Shown here piece after piece: positions 44,660 through 56,514 of a DNA stretch of 64,000 nt. Every line of letters starts with the position of its first letter. The stretch's first letter is position 1. Source of the stretch: Deltaproteobacteria bacterium (GTDB lineage: Bacteria > Myxococcota > UBA727 > VGSZ01); NCBI GenBank assembly GCA_020850995.1, contig JADZDP010000256.1, positions 29,925 to 93,924 of the forward strand, written 5' to 3'. The notes below the pieces were generated by a model. That model ran no database searches. It worked only from the letters and a program-made list of their open reading frames with translations, and was not told where the DNA came from. The position numbers were made by a program, and so were the translations under genes.

Positions 44660-45262
44660 ATGAGCGTTGAGCCCGTCCCTGGCATCGAGGTCAGTCGCGT
44701 GCGCGACGACGCCGAGCGCGCCCTCGACCTCGCCGTGGGCGTGGCGCTGCCCGTGGGCTTTCGCGTGGTGGCGGACGAGGATCGCCTGGTCATCACGCGG
44801 CGCGCGCGGCCGCGCACCTTGCGCTACCTGGCGCCGTTCACGCTGCTGCTCGACGCCGCGCTGCTCGCCTACTCGCTCTTGCTCGCGAGCGGGCCCGTCG
44901 ACATCGGGCTGGCGCTCAGCATCGCCATGTACGCCGTGCCCATCGCGTTCATCAACTACCTGACGCTGGCGAGCTGGCTCAACCACACTCGCGTCACCGT
45001 CGACGAGGACGGCGTGCGCGTCCAGCATCGGCCGCTGCGCTTGCCGAGCGCGATGAAGCCCGTCGATCGCAGTCACATCGAGGAGCTGGTGGTCGAGGAC
45101 GACAGCTTCTTCACGGCCGGCGGCGTCAGGGTGCAGCAGTGGCGCGTGGCGGCGCGCGTGCGCGGGTGGCATGCGCCGGTGGCGCTGGTGGCCGGGCTGC
45201 CCGAGCGCGCACAGGCCGACGCGGTGGTGCGGCAGATGGGTCAATACCTCTCGCTCCGGTGA
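44660..45262 (+). CDS. Two-helix membrane protein, PH-like
   Basis: This 200-aa protein has two adjacent hydrophobic helices at about residues 55-110 (FTLLLDAALLAYSLLLASG and ALSIAMYAVPIAFINYLTLA) and then a beta-rich part (TRVTVDEDGVRVQHRPLRLP ... SHIEELVVEDD), a pattern seen in bacterial PH-like/DUF membrane proteins. The start ATG 44660 follows the chrA divergent gap. Its 3' end overlaps an antisense frame of the lipoprotein 45126-45899. Confidence 0.65.
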   Translation: MSVEPVPGIEVSRVRDDAERALDLAVGVALPVGFRVVADEDRLVITRRARPRTLRYLAPFTLLLDAALLAYSLLLASGPVDIGLALSIAMYAVPIAFINYLTLASWLNHTRVTVDEDGVRVQHRPLRLPSAMKPVDRSHIEELVVEDDSFFTAGGVRVQQWRVAARVRGWHAPVALVAGLPERAQADAVVRQMGQYLSLR

Positions 45263-45899
45263 GCCCGCTGGCCGTTGCCGTTGCGAGCGCTCGCCGCCGG
45301 CGCAGATCAGCTCCGAGGTGGCGCGCGGCCGGCCGGTGCACACGAAGCCGTGCTGGTGGATCTGGAGGCGCTCGCGACGACGGGTCGCGGGGGGAGAAAG
45401 GTCCTGCGCTTCGAGCGCCACTGCAGGTGGCTGGCGCGGCCTTGAGCGGCGGCGCGTGCACGCGTAGGAGGCTGATGGTTCCATCCTCTTCGACGCTGAT
45501 GGTGGCCGTGATGATGCCCCGCTCGAAGTGACACGCGACGGAGGTTGGCGAGATCCAAGGGTTCGCCTCCAGGCCGAAGTCGAGCTCGCCGCTCCGATCG
45601 CCGGAGTTGGTGAGCTCGGTTCGAACGAGCGCGCCGCAGCGAAGCTCGAGGGCGGTCCAGAAAGCAGCGAGATCCCGCGGTGACGTGGCCCTGCGCTGAG
45701 GCTCGTCCATCCGTGCCTGGACCTGCTCAAAGCTGTGGTCGGCGAGCTCCGCAATGACCGCGAGGGCGGCGGCGTCCTTCAGCACGATGCGCTCCTCGAA
45801 CGAACGGCGCTGCTCGTGGGCAGGAACGCGCGGCGGCGACGCGCTCACGCACGAGAGCGCGGTTGCCGCCAGTATCGTGAGCGCCCATCGGAGTTTCAT
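45126..45899 (-). CDS. Lipoprotein, probably truncated
   Basis: The protein starts at 45899 with a lipoprotein signal (LTILAATALSC). A plausible globular domain to about residue 155 follows (EERIVLKDAAALAVIAELAD ... GIITATISVEEDGTISLLRV). Beyond that the frame is Arg/Pro/Ala-rich, runs through the photolyase-like fragment in another frame, and overlaps the end of the opposite gene, so the true 3' end is likely lost. I would treat roughly 45440-45899 as real. No family was recognised. Confidence 0.5.
   Translation of the reverse strand: MKLRWALTILAATALSCVSASPPRVPAHEQRRSFEERIVLKDAAALAVIAELADHSFEQVQARMDEPQRRATSPRDLAAFWTALELRCGALVRTELTNSGDRSGELDFGLEANPWISPTSVACHFERGIITATISVEEDGTISLLRVHAPPLKAAPATCSGARSAGPFSPRDPSSRAPPDPPARLRVHRPAARHLGADLRRRRALATATASGLTGARGIDPSAAPPRRPVRARAARPPAPPAHATRARAPPRATAAP
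45285..45425 (-). pseudogene. 3' fragment of a photolyase-like radical-SAM gene
   Basis: Read on the minus strand the fragment HGFVCTGRPRATSELICAGGER aligns with the C-terminus GFVCNCGPRATSELIRIGGER of the gene at 50143-51354; homology extends back through ALEAQ. At the DNA level GATCAGCTCCGAGGTGGCG and flanks are shared. Only the last 45 or so codons are present, so it is a remnant or duplicated piece. It sits in the 3' part of the lipoprotein gene, which it seems to have truncated. Confidence 0.65.
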
Positions 45900-46053
45900 T
45901 TCAGCTGATATTGGGATGGTGCCGACGTTGTGCGTGCGCCGCTCCCACGCGCATGGCGTCGACGATGCCACAGACCCGGGCGCGGCGCGATGATGCTCAC
46001 AGCCTATACGCGGCGTTCCGCTTTGAGAGGCCCGCGTGGACGTCTCGTGCCCG

Positions 46054-46647
46054 TCAATGTGACCAGCCGCGACCGGCGACAACATGTGTGGCCCGGCTCG
46101 CGGGGTCGGTTCGCATGTACATCTCGACGCTCGGCAAGAACAGCTTCTCCCAATCCTCCTCGTCGCCAGTGCCGTCCCGCGCTCGACGGGCGGAGAGGAC
46201 GGAAGCCGCATCGCTCTCGACGAAGAAGCTGAGCGCAAAGCGCGGGGCCAGCTCGGGTGCGAGCACAGAGCAACCCTCGATGATCAGTGGGCCGGAGGAG
46301 ATGTCGACGCTGATGGCCGACGCAGAGATCGTGCGAAGCTCCCAGTCATACGGGTGGTACGAGCCCCGTCCACTTGCGGCGACGCGGTCTAGGAAGTCGT
46401 AGACCTCATCCATCCTGAAGAAGGAGAAGGGAAAGGCGGGCTGGATGTCCGACGGCCAGGAATGGCGCGGCAAGAAGAAGTCGTCGCACCCGACTGTGGT
46501 GATCCCAAGGCGGTCGTGAATCATTGTAGCGAGTGTCGACTTCCCAGAAAGAGGCAGCCCATCGATTGCGATGAGCTCGCGCGACCTGCGGCGCGCTGCG
46601 ACCAGGTCGACGACGTCGGCAAACTCGAGCGGGCTGCTTCTCACCAT
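46054..46647 (-). CDS. P-loop nucleoside/uridine-kinase-like protein
   Basis: This 197-aa cytoplasmic protein has a Walker A motif GLPLSGKSTLA (residues about 29-39), a DDFFLP substrate loop like uridine kinases, and LIIEGCSVLAPEL (Walker-B-like). Base composition is lower in GC than the neighbours. The start MVRSSPLEF at 46647 is chosen; upstream ATGs exist. It lies next to the 161-bp repeat and a transposase remnant, so it is probably acquired. Confidence 0.75.
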   Translation of the reverse strand: MVRSSPLEFADVVDLVAARRRSRELIAIDGLPLSGKSTLATMIHDRLGITTVGCDDFFLPRHSWPSDIQPAFPFSFFRMDEVYDFLDRVAASGRGSYHPYDWELRTISASAISVDISSGPLIIEGCSVLAPELAPRFALSFFVESDAASVLSARRARDGTGDEEDWEKLFLPSVEMYMRTDPASRATHVVAGRGWSH

Positions 46648-46687
46648 GCTCCTGACCCTTCGGTTCATACCCGAGGTTCTGCGCGTT

Positions 46688-46848
46688 ACAGCGGAGACCA
46701 GTTGTATCGATCGAGCCCGGCGCAGGGACTTGCCAGGAGCCCAAGGAGTACCGCAGCCGCGTGCCTCGTGGTACGCGGCGAGGACACGACGCAGGGATCG
46801 TGGCAAGGACCAAGCCCGGCCACCATCAACGCAACTGGTCTCCGCTGT
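46688..46848. repeat. 161-bp palindromic (MITE-like) element, copy 1
   Basis: It is bounded by terminal inverted repeats beginning ACAGCGGAGACCAGTTG on each side. The centre has a hairpin (GCCGCGTGCC ... GGTACGCGGC, one mismatch). A near-identical 161-bp copy is at 62690-62850. It has no coding capacity; it lies between a kinase-like gene and an IS91-type remnant. Confidence 0.85.
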
Positions 46849-47168
46849 CATGGGCCTTCTTCGAAGGCTTCTCGCTGCACTGCTGCGTGCGGCAGCACGA
46901 GAACGAGCGCGAGGTGATCGAGCGCCTGTGCCGCTACGGCGCTCGCGGGCCGCTCACGCTTGGCGGGCTCTCGCGCGACGGTGGCGACGTGTATCGCTAT
47001 CGGATGAAGCGCTCCGTTCGCGGCAGAGACGAGCTCGTCATGACGGGTAATGTCGCCGCCGCTGGGCAAGTAGCGCACCTGGTCAAAGTGTGCAGTTGCC
47101 TGCTCAGTATGAGCACCGTGCGCTGCGCGCCGCTGGCGACGCGGCCATGGCACGGGTGTTGCGAGTGA
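46849..47168 (+). pseudogene. IS91-type transposase remnant (C-terminal part)
   Basis: The translation WAFFEGFSLHCCVRQHENER, then REVIERLCRYGARGPLTLGGLSRDGG, VYRYRMKRSVRG and ELVMTG follows the conserved C-terminal region of IS91/ISCR Y2 transposases (FSLHA, ERLCRYGARGPL, YRMKR). The tyrosine catalytic part is absent and the frame shifts after about 75 codons. It starts exactly where the palindromic element ends, so the two are linked by insertion or recombination. It is not functional. Confidence 0.75.
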
Positions 47169-47223
47169 CGGATCTCGCCGCGCCGCCACAGATGGACGGT
47201 TGCACGCACACGCTGGAGGTTCG

Positions 47224-48363
47224 ATGCGCCCGCTGCTCGCCGTTCCCCTGCTCGCGCTCCTTGCCGCGTGCTCCGATGCGGTCCCCCTCAGGCCCATCAC
47301 GCCCGCGCCCACCCCGACCCGGACACCGCCCTTCCTCAGCCCGGGCGTGCCGGACGAGCCCGCGCCGCCAACCCCAGCGACCCCGCTGAGCGGCTGTCCA
47401 GACGTGGTCGTGGAGGGACGCGGCTACATCATCGACCTCGCGTTCCTCGGCGACCGCCTGGTGCTCGGCACTTCCACCGGCCTGCTGCTGCAGGCCCCAA
47501 GCGGCGGCTTCACCACCCTCGATCCCGACCCGGCGTGGCGCGTGCGCGTCTTGGCCGACGGCGCGATCTACGCGGAGACCTCCACGGCCGCGCTCTGGGA
47601 CTCATTCTCCCTGGTGCGCTTCGATCTGGAGGGCGTGCGCACCGTGCTGCTCGACCCCGACGACCTGCGCGACCTCGCCGCGCTCCATGCGCCGCCCTCG
47701 AGCGACGGCAGCGTGGCGCACGCGGTCGTCGCCGACTTCGCACTGCTCGGCGACCGCCTGGTCTTCAGCGCCGATGACCTCGCGCTGGTCGACCACCTCG
47801 CCGTCGGTCTGGCCGGAGGCAACGCCGGCCACCTCTTCTCGCTGCCGGCGGACGGCAGCGGCACCGCGACCACGCACGCGGCGTTCGCCGTCGCCGGCGA
47901 GCTGAGCGTCGACGCCGCGCGCGGCGAGATCTACCTCGCGGGCGTCACCATCGATCGGCACGACCTCCTCGGCTCGTCCGCGACCATCTTCGACAACTTC
48001 GACGTGAGCCCGCAGCGCCTGACCGCGACCGAGAATGTGCTGTTCGTGACCTCCGGCGCCAACGGCGCGGTGGTCGCCGTGGACAAGCAGAGCTACGCAG
48101 TGCGCGCCTTCGACATGAGCGCGGCCCATTGGGACGTCGACGTCGCCGTGGCGGGGGACTACCTCTACTGGCTGGAGCGGGATTTCCTGCCGGACTTCAC
48201 CGTCGGACGTGTGCGCCGCGCGCCGCTCGCCGGTGGCGAGCCCGAGCTGGTGAGCGACTGCGTCTCGTCGCCGAGCCGCATGATGGCGCACGACGGCGCA
48301 TTGTGGATCGCGAGCGAGAGCGACGCTGGCGGCGTGCTCTCGCGCTTGCCGCTGCCGGAGTGA
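47224..48363 (+). CDS. Lipoprotein, beta-propeller-like, unknown function
   Basis: This 379-aa protein has a strong RBS (GGAGG), a lipoprotein signal (VPLLALLAAC), a Pro/Thr-rich linker and then a repetitive beta pattern (DLAFLGDRLVLGTSTGLLL; DFALLGDRLVFSADDLALV; TENVLFVTSGANGAVVAVD; AGDYLYWLERDFL) typical of propeller domains. Two cysteines are near the ends of the domain. There is no catalytic motif; it may be a surface sensor or adhesin. Confidence 0.75.
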   Translation: MRPLLAVPLLALLAACSDAVPLRPITPAPTPTRTPPFLSPGVPDEPAPPTPATPLSGCPDVVVEGRGYIIDLAFLGDRLVLGTSTGLLLQAPSGGFTTLDPDPAWRVRVLADGAIYAETSTAALWDSFSLVRFDLEGVRTVLLDPDDLRDLAALHAPPSSDGSVAHAVVADFALLGDRLVFSADDLALVDHLAVGLAGGNAGHLFSLPADGSGTATTHAAFAVAGELSVDAARGEIYLAGVTIDRHDLLGSSATIFDNFDVSPQRLTATENVLFVTSGANGAVVAVDKQSYAVRAFDMSAAHWDVDVAVAGDYLYWLERDFLPDFTVGRVRRAPLAGGEPELVSDCVSSPSRMMAHDGALWIASESDAGGVLSRLPLPE

Positions 48364-48549
48364 GCGGCGCGACCCGCGCTCAAGCAGGCCACGAGGTCGA
48401 CGTGCCGAAGCGCGCCGGCGGCGGCGCTGCGGGGCGCCACCGCAGGGGAATGAGCGCCTACGCGATCGCGGGCGTTTCGTTCCGGCGTCGGCGAGCCGTG
48501 CCGAGAGCGCATTCTCGCGCCCACGGCCTCGCCGCGCGATGATGGGCGC

Positions 48550-48813
48550 ATGGGACTGCCTGCCCGGCAAGAGGACGTGCGTGCCGTCATGGTGGCGGTG
48601 CTCACGCCTTACCTGGGCCGCAACATGGCGCAGTCGTCGGCCAAGCTCTACCTCGAGCGCCTGGGGCCGGTGACCGCGGTCGGCGCCGCGGAGGTTGAGC
48701 AGATCCTCACGTGGATGCGACCGGGTCTCAGGGTGTTTGCCGGTGAGCAGCGCGCCGCGCTCGTGCTCGGCGAGCTACGCGCGGCGCTGATGAAGCTGTT
48801 GGAGGGCGCATGA
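48550..48813 (+). CDS. Small helical protein, unknown
   Basis: This 87-aa soluble, helical protein has no signal. It is coupled to the following membrane protein gene by an ATGA overlap, which supports its being real. It contains YLGRNMAQSSAKLYLERLG and a C-terminal LRAALMKLLEGA helix. No family was recognised. Confidence 0.62.
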   Translation: MGLPARQEDVRAVMVAVLTPYLGRNMAQSSAKLYLERLGPVTAVGAAEVEQILTWMRPGLRVFAGEQRAALVLGELRAALMKLLEGA

Positions 48814-49652
48814 GCTCCCGTTCTCGCGTCGATCCCTACCTTGCTGCGGTGTTGCTGGTGGTGTTCGCGCTGTTCCTGCCGAAGCTGGTCCTCGCCGACA
48901 CGCACCTCTACCGCGAGCTGCTCACGCCACGCGTGCTGCTGACGGCGGGCTGCGCGTTGAAGATCTGCGCGTTGGTCATCGCCGCGCTGCTGGCGGGTCG
49001 CGTCGCCCGCAGCTTTGCACCCGGCGACGCCATGCGCACAGGCTGGTGGTTGGCGACGGTCTGGCTCGGGTGCTGGTCGCTCGGCCAAGGCTACCTGGGC
49101 GTCTATCAGATCGGGCTTGGCACCTCGGCGCCGTTCCCGTCGGGCGGCGACCTTTTCTTCATCCTCGGCTACCCGGCGATGATCGCGGCATTCGCGTTCT
49201 TCGTGCACGCCATGACCACGACCGGCCTGGTGGGCCCGCTGCGCGCGCAGCTGGTGGTCGCGCTGGCCGCGGCGTTGCCCGCCATGGTGCTGCTGGTGTT
49301 CGTGCTGCGCCCCGTAGTGAGCGCCGACGTGGCGCCGGCGGAGCGCGCGCTCAACCTGGCCTATCCCTCCCTCGACGTGGTGGCACTGCTGCCCGCGCTC
49401 TTGCTGGCGCGCTTCGCGCTGCGCTTGGCCGGCGGCGCGGTGTTCTTCGTTTGGGCGCTCCTCTCGCTCGGCATCGTTTGCATGGTCGCAGGCGACCTCC
49501 TGTATGCGTGGTTTTCGTCGCTGTCGTTCAGCGCGCTCGATCCGGTGCTCGACGTCGCCTTCATCGCCGCCTACCTGTTGGTGGCCCGCGCCGTCTTTCA
49601 GCAGCACCGGATCAGCGTCTCCGTGCGCGCGCCGCCCGACGAGGCGCGGTAG
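48810..49652 (+). CDS. Multi-helix membrane protein, unknown
   Basis: This 280-aa protein has about eight hydrophobic segments, for example PYLAAVLLVVFALFLPKLVL, LLTAGCALKICALVIAALL, and WWLATVWLGCWSLG. It resembles the seven- or eight-helix membrane sensor domains of signalling proteins, but no output domain is attached. It is coupled to the small protein upstream, so the two probably work together. Confidence 0.7.
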   Translation: MSSRSRVDPYLAAVLLVVFALFLPKLVLADTHLYRELLTPRVLLTAGCALKICALVIAALLAGRVARSFAPGDAMRTGWWLATVWLGCWSLGQGYLGVYQIGLGTSAPFPSGGDLFFILGYPAMIAAFAFFVHAMTTTGLVGPLRAQLVVALAAALPAMVLLVFVLRPVVSADVAPAERALNLAYPSLDVVALLPALLLARFALRLAGGAVFFVWALLSLGIVCMVAGDLLYAWFSSLSFSALDPVLDVAFIAAYLLVARAVFQQHRISVSVRAPPDEAR

Positions 49653-50142
49653 CTCGTCGACGAGGACACGCCGGGCCCGGTCCGGTCACCGTGATCGACG
49701 ATGGAGCACGGTCAGCCCGCTTGCCGTGACGATGCATGCGAGCGCTGCGCGTGTGCGCGGTACGCTACCCTTGGCGGTGCCGCGTCGGAGGTGCACCGTG
49801 GTCGCCGATCCCACGCATGCGCCGGGCTACCGGGTGGTGGCTCCGACCACTCACGTCTTAACCTGATCGAATTTCCGCGAGCAGGTCACCGGGCGCCACG
49901 GCAGCAGAGCACCCCGTGCAAACGAGCTGCACCGACGGGGGCGACAACACCTGGTGTTCCTCACTGCCGCACTTCAGGCCGAGCGTGGCGTTGGCGGAGT
50001 AGCCGCACCCAAGAGCGCAGCAGCGCGAGCGAGCTCGACCCCACGTGACGCGCGCGCCGCGTCCGGCCACAGACCGAGCGCGCGTAGGCCGCGCGGTGGT
50101 TCGGCAGCTGGGCCGCGACCGCTCACGTCGGTGAGAGCGTGC
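49653..50142. other. 490-bp intergenic region with a possible zinc-ribbon ORF remnant
   Basis: A 70-codon minus-strand frame at 49858-50070 encodes CCALGCGYSANATLGLKC and VCTGCSAAVAPGDL, a possible Cys-rich (zinc-ribbon-like) protein, with relatively low GC. It may be a small gene, a remnant or chance. The rest shows no recognisable feature. Confidence 0.35.
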
Positions 50143-51354
50143 TCAGCGTACGCGCTCGCCGCCGATGCGGATCAGCTCCGAGGTGGCGCGCGGCCCACAG
50201 TTGCACACGAAGCCGTCGCGCCAACGCGCGGGCAAGAGGTCACCGAGCGCGTCCCACACCGCGGGCGCCTCCAAGCACAGCGAGAGCTTGGTGGCGGGCA
50301 GGCGCGCGCGCACGATCTCGGCGACGTCGCGGTAGATGCGCGCGCGCGTGGCCGGCGGAAAGGGCGCGCCCTTGTCGCCGCGCATGCTCTCCTCACCGGC
50401 GCGCGCCTCGGCGAGCACGGCGGCGTCGAGCTGATCGAGCGGCACGATGCTCGGTAATTCGGCGAGCTCGACCATCGACAAGGTCCACATGGTGATGAGC
50501 TCGGGCGAGCCCGCGGCTGCGATGCGCTTGGCGAGATCGTCGTAGGCCTCGCGGAAACCCTTGAGCGGCGCGATGGGCGAGAAGCGCACGCGCGTGGGAT
50601 AGCCCGCGCGATGCAGCGCTCCGAGCGCGGCGATGCGCGCCGACGGCGGCGGCGCCCCCTGCTCGAGCAGCGCGGCGATGGGATCGGGCGTGATGGTGAA
50701 CGAGGCCGCGGTGCGCTGGTTGTGCGCGAGCGTCGTCAGGTGTTCCACGCTGTCGCCCTTCGAGTAGAGCAAGAGCATGGCCTCGTCGAAGGTGGCGAAG
50801 CGCTCCACCAAGGCCGCCGCCAGGCCGTACTCGGGCTCGAGCGCCAGCGTGTCGCTGCGGTTGTTGAGCTTCCACAGGGTCTGGCTCGGGCGCGCGCGCA
50901 CCAGCGCCTCCACCTGATCGACGAAGGTCTCGACGTCGAGGCGGATGCAGACGAAGGACGTGTACGGGCAGTAGGCGCAGTCGAAGGGACAGCCCACCAC
51001 CGACTGCACCTCGATGGCGGTCTGACACAAGACGCCGTGCTCCTCGGACTGCTGCTTGCCGTTCCTCAGCTCGCGCCACGAGTAGCCGGGGAACACCTCG
51101 CGCACGGCTGGCGCGGCACCGAAGCGCGCGAACGCCACCAGATCTTTGCAGCGCCCGCGCCCGCCGAGCCCGCCGCGCGGGCGACCGGCGCGCGGCCCGA
51201 GCTCGGTCAGCAAACGCTCGAGCTCGTCGTCGCTGACGATGTCCTGGCGTGCGCAGTCCACGTGGGCCAGCATGGCGTCGAGGCGGCGCTTGCTCGGCGC
51301 ATGCTCGAGCACGCTCTGGGCGATGACCACGCGCTCGGCGCAGAGCGGCTCCAT
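50143..51354 (-). CDS. Radical-SAM protein, spore-photoproduct-lyase-like
   Basis: This 403-aa protein starts at 51354 (MEPLCAERVV). The iron-sulfur site is GCPFDCAYCPY (C-x3-C-x2-C). The pattern SFTITPDPIAALLEQGAPPPSARIAALGALHRAGYPTRVRF, PLKGF and the C-terminal GFVCNCGPRATSEL match the spore-photoproduct-lyase-like family of radical-SAM proteins that repair DNA, or related family members of unknown use. A non-spore-former may use it for another reaction. A fragment with the same C-terminus lies at 45285-45425. Confidence 0.8.
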   Translation of the reverse strand: MEPLCAERVVIAQSVLEHAPSKRRLDAMLAHVDCARQDIVSDDELERLLTELGPRAGRPRGGLGGRGRCKDLVAFARFGAAPAVREVFPGYSWRELRNGKQQSEEHGVLCQTAIEVQSVVGCPFDCAYCPYTSFVCIRLDVETFVDQVEALVRARPSQTLWKLNNRSDTLALEPEYGLAAALVERFATFDEAMLLLYSKGDSVEHLTTLAHNQRTAASFTITPDPIAALLEQGAPPPSARIAALGALHRAGYPTRVRFSPIAPLKGFREAYDDLAKRIAAAGSPELITMWTLSMVELAELPSIVPLDQLDAAVLAEARAGEESMRGDKGAPFPPATRARIYRDVAEIVRARLPATKLSLCLEAPAVWDALGDLLPARWRDGFVCNCGPRATSELIRIGGERVR

Positions 51355-51418
51355 GAGGGAAGCATGCCGTCTGCCGCGGTCGCGCGCCAATCGCGATCGC
51401 GCGGCGGCCTGGCGCCAC

Positions 51419-52132
51419 CTACTCCCCTACGCCAAGGACGAAGAGCAGCGCGCCCGCGCCGATCGCCGCCACGCCGGCGCCAGCGAAGACGACGCCACCG
51501 GCGCCGAGGACCTGCGCGGTCTGGCGATCCTCCGGCTTGGGGCCGCCGTTCGCGGGCGAGGACGCATCGATGACGATGGGGTACGCGATCGCCGCCACCA
51601 CGGTGCCAACGAACGCGAGCGCGGCGCCCCCGCCGGCGACGGCGAGCGGCAGCACGGGCATCGGCGCCGGCGTCTCGGAGACCAGCGCGCGGCGCAAGCG
51701 CGCGGACAGCTCGCGCGTGGTGGACGCGATCGCTTCGGTCGTCGCAGCCTGGGCGCTCTCGCGCGCGATGGAGCGGCCGCGCTCTACGTCGAAGAGCGAG
51801 AGCTGCACCAGCGTCGACGCGCCCACGCGCCCGAGCGCCCCGCTGACGACGTACCGCGCGCCCATGGCCGCACCGATCTCCGCGAGGCACGCGCCGTCGT
51901 CGTCGCAGCCGGTGGACTCGCGGGTGGCGGCCACATCGGCGAGGCGCCGCAGATCGTCACTCGTGACGACGTCGAGCGCGTCACCGCGCGCGAGCTCCGC
52001 CGCCACCTCGTTGCCGAGCAGCGCCGCGAGCTGGGCGTCGCCCTCGGAGCGCACGTCGAGCACCAGCACGCGGGGGCGAGGTCCTTCGACAGCGGCGGGC
52101 AACAGCGCAACGACCAGCGCTACGGTGAGCAT
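51419..52132 (-). CDS. Exported protein with TolB/FlgO-like N-terminal domain and two C-terminal helices
   Basis: This 237-aa protein has an N-terminal signal (MLTVALVVALLPAAVEG) and a domain with RVLVLDVRSEGDAQLAALLGNEVAAELARGDALDVVTSDDLRRL and GARYVVSGALGRVG, as in FlgO/CsgG/TolB-like lipoproteins and receptors. It has two hydrophobic C-terminal segments (PLAVAGGGAALAFVGTVVAAIAYP and QVLGAGGVVFAGAGVAAIG). Such proteins are common in myxobacteria, often next to kinases. The function is unknown. Confidence 0.68.
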   Translation of the reverse strand: MLTVALVVALLPAAVEGPRPRVLVLDVRSEGDAQLAALLGNEVAAELARGDALDVVTSDDLRRLADVAATRESTGCDDDGACLAEIGAAMGARYVVSGALGRVGASTLVQLSLFDVERGRSIARESAQAATTEAIASTTRELSARLRRALVSETPAPMPVLPLAVAGGGAALAFVGTVVAAIAYPIVIDASSPANGGPKPEDRQTAQVLGAGGVVFAGAGVAAIGAGALLFVLGVGE

Positions 52133-52174
52133 GGCGCCGTGATAGCACAGCGTCGCCGAACGAGCCCGTACCGC

Positions 52175-52534
52175 TCAGCCCCGCTCGAGGAAGGCCAGCA
52201 CCAGCGAGACGTTCTCGAGGCGCGCGCGATCGCCCTCACAGCGGGCGGCGCCGGCGGCCACCAGCTTGGCCAGCTCCACCTTGCCCGTCGACAGCGAGGC
52301 GAACTGCGCCGGCGAGAGGTGCACGGTGACGGCGGCGTCGGCGCTGCGCCCGGGCTTCACGGTGGTGGTTGGGAAGTCGAGCGTCCACGCGCCCGCGCCC
52401 TCCACGTCGATGCAATAGGCGCCGCCCAGATCGGCGCAGGTGGCGCGCATGATCTGCAAGACGCGCGGACACGCGAGCTCGAAGAACGACTGTGGCGTCG
52501 GCACGGCGCGCGGCGCCTTCTTGCGGGTGGCCAT
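52175..52534 (-). CDS. SCP2 sterol-carrier-like domain protein
   Basis: This 119-aa cytoplasmic protein has the SCP2 pattern: AYCIDVEGAGAWTLDF, then VTVHLSPAQFASLSTGKVELAKLVAAG. It probably binds a lipid or acyl group. The start at 52534 gives MATRKKAPRAV. It lies 107 bp downstream of dnaE and on the same strand. Confidence 0.72.
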   Translation of the reverse strand: MATRKKAPRAVPTPQSFFELACPRVLQIMRATCADLGGAYCIDVEGAGAWTLDFPTTTVKPGRSADAAVTVHLSPAQFASLSTGKVELAKLVAAGAARCEGDRARLENVSLVLAFLERG

Positions 52535-52641
52535 GGATGGGAGCCTACTCGCGCACGTCGCCGCGTCCGACGGCAATCGTCGGCGAGCGCGTGATCGGCG
52601 TTACGAGCGCGCGACACGCGCGAGCGGGCCGCGCTGCAAGC

Positions 52642-56346
<3,705 letters not shown>

Positions 56347-56514
56347 GGCGCCGGGTTTCGCAACTTGGGCGCGCGCTGACAACGGTGAAGCGGGGCGCTC
56401 GCGAAAGCGCAACGCCGGGTTGGCCTTGCGGGCACAAGCTCAGGTGGGCGCGCGTCGCCCGCGTGGGAGTGGGCAGCACGGGGGCGCCGGCCGCCGCGCA
56501 GAACGGGCTTGCGC

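Noticed and set aside
44498..45754. Upstream extension of chrA
   Set aside because: The N-terminus of ChrA is at 44497; the extension includes antisense DNA of the PH-like gene and the photolyase fragment.
49858..50070. Possible zinc-ribbon protein
   Set aside because: Cysteine spacing is irregular and there is no RBS or neighbour support; listed only within the intergenic entry.
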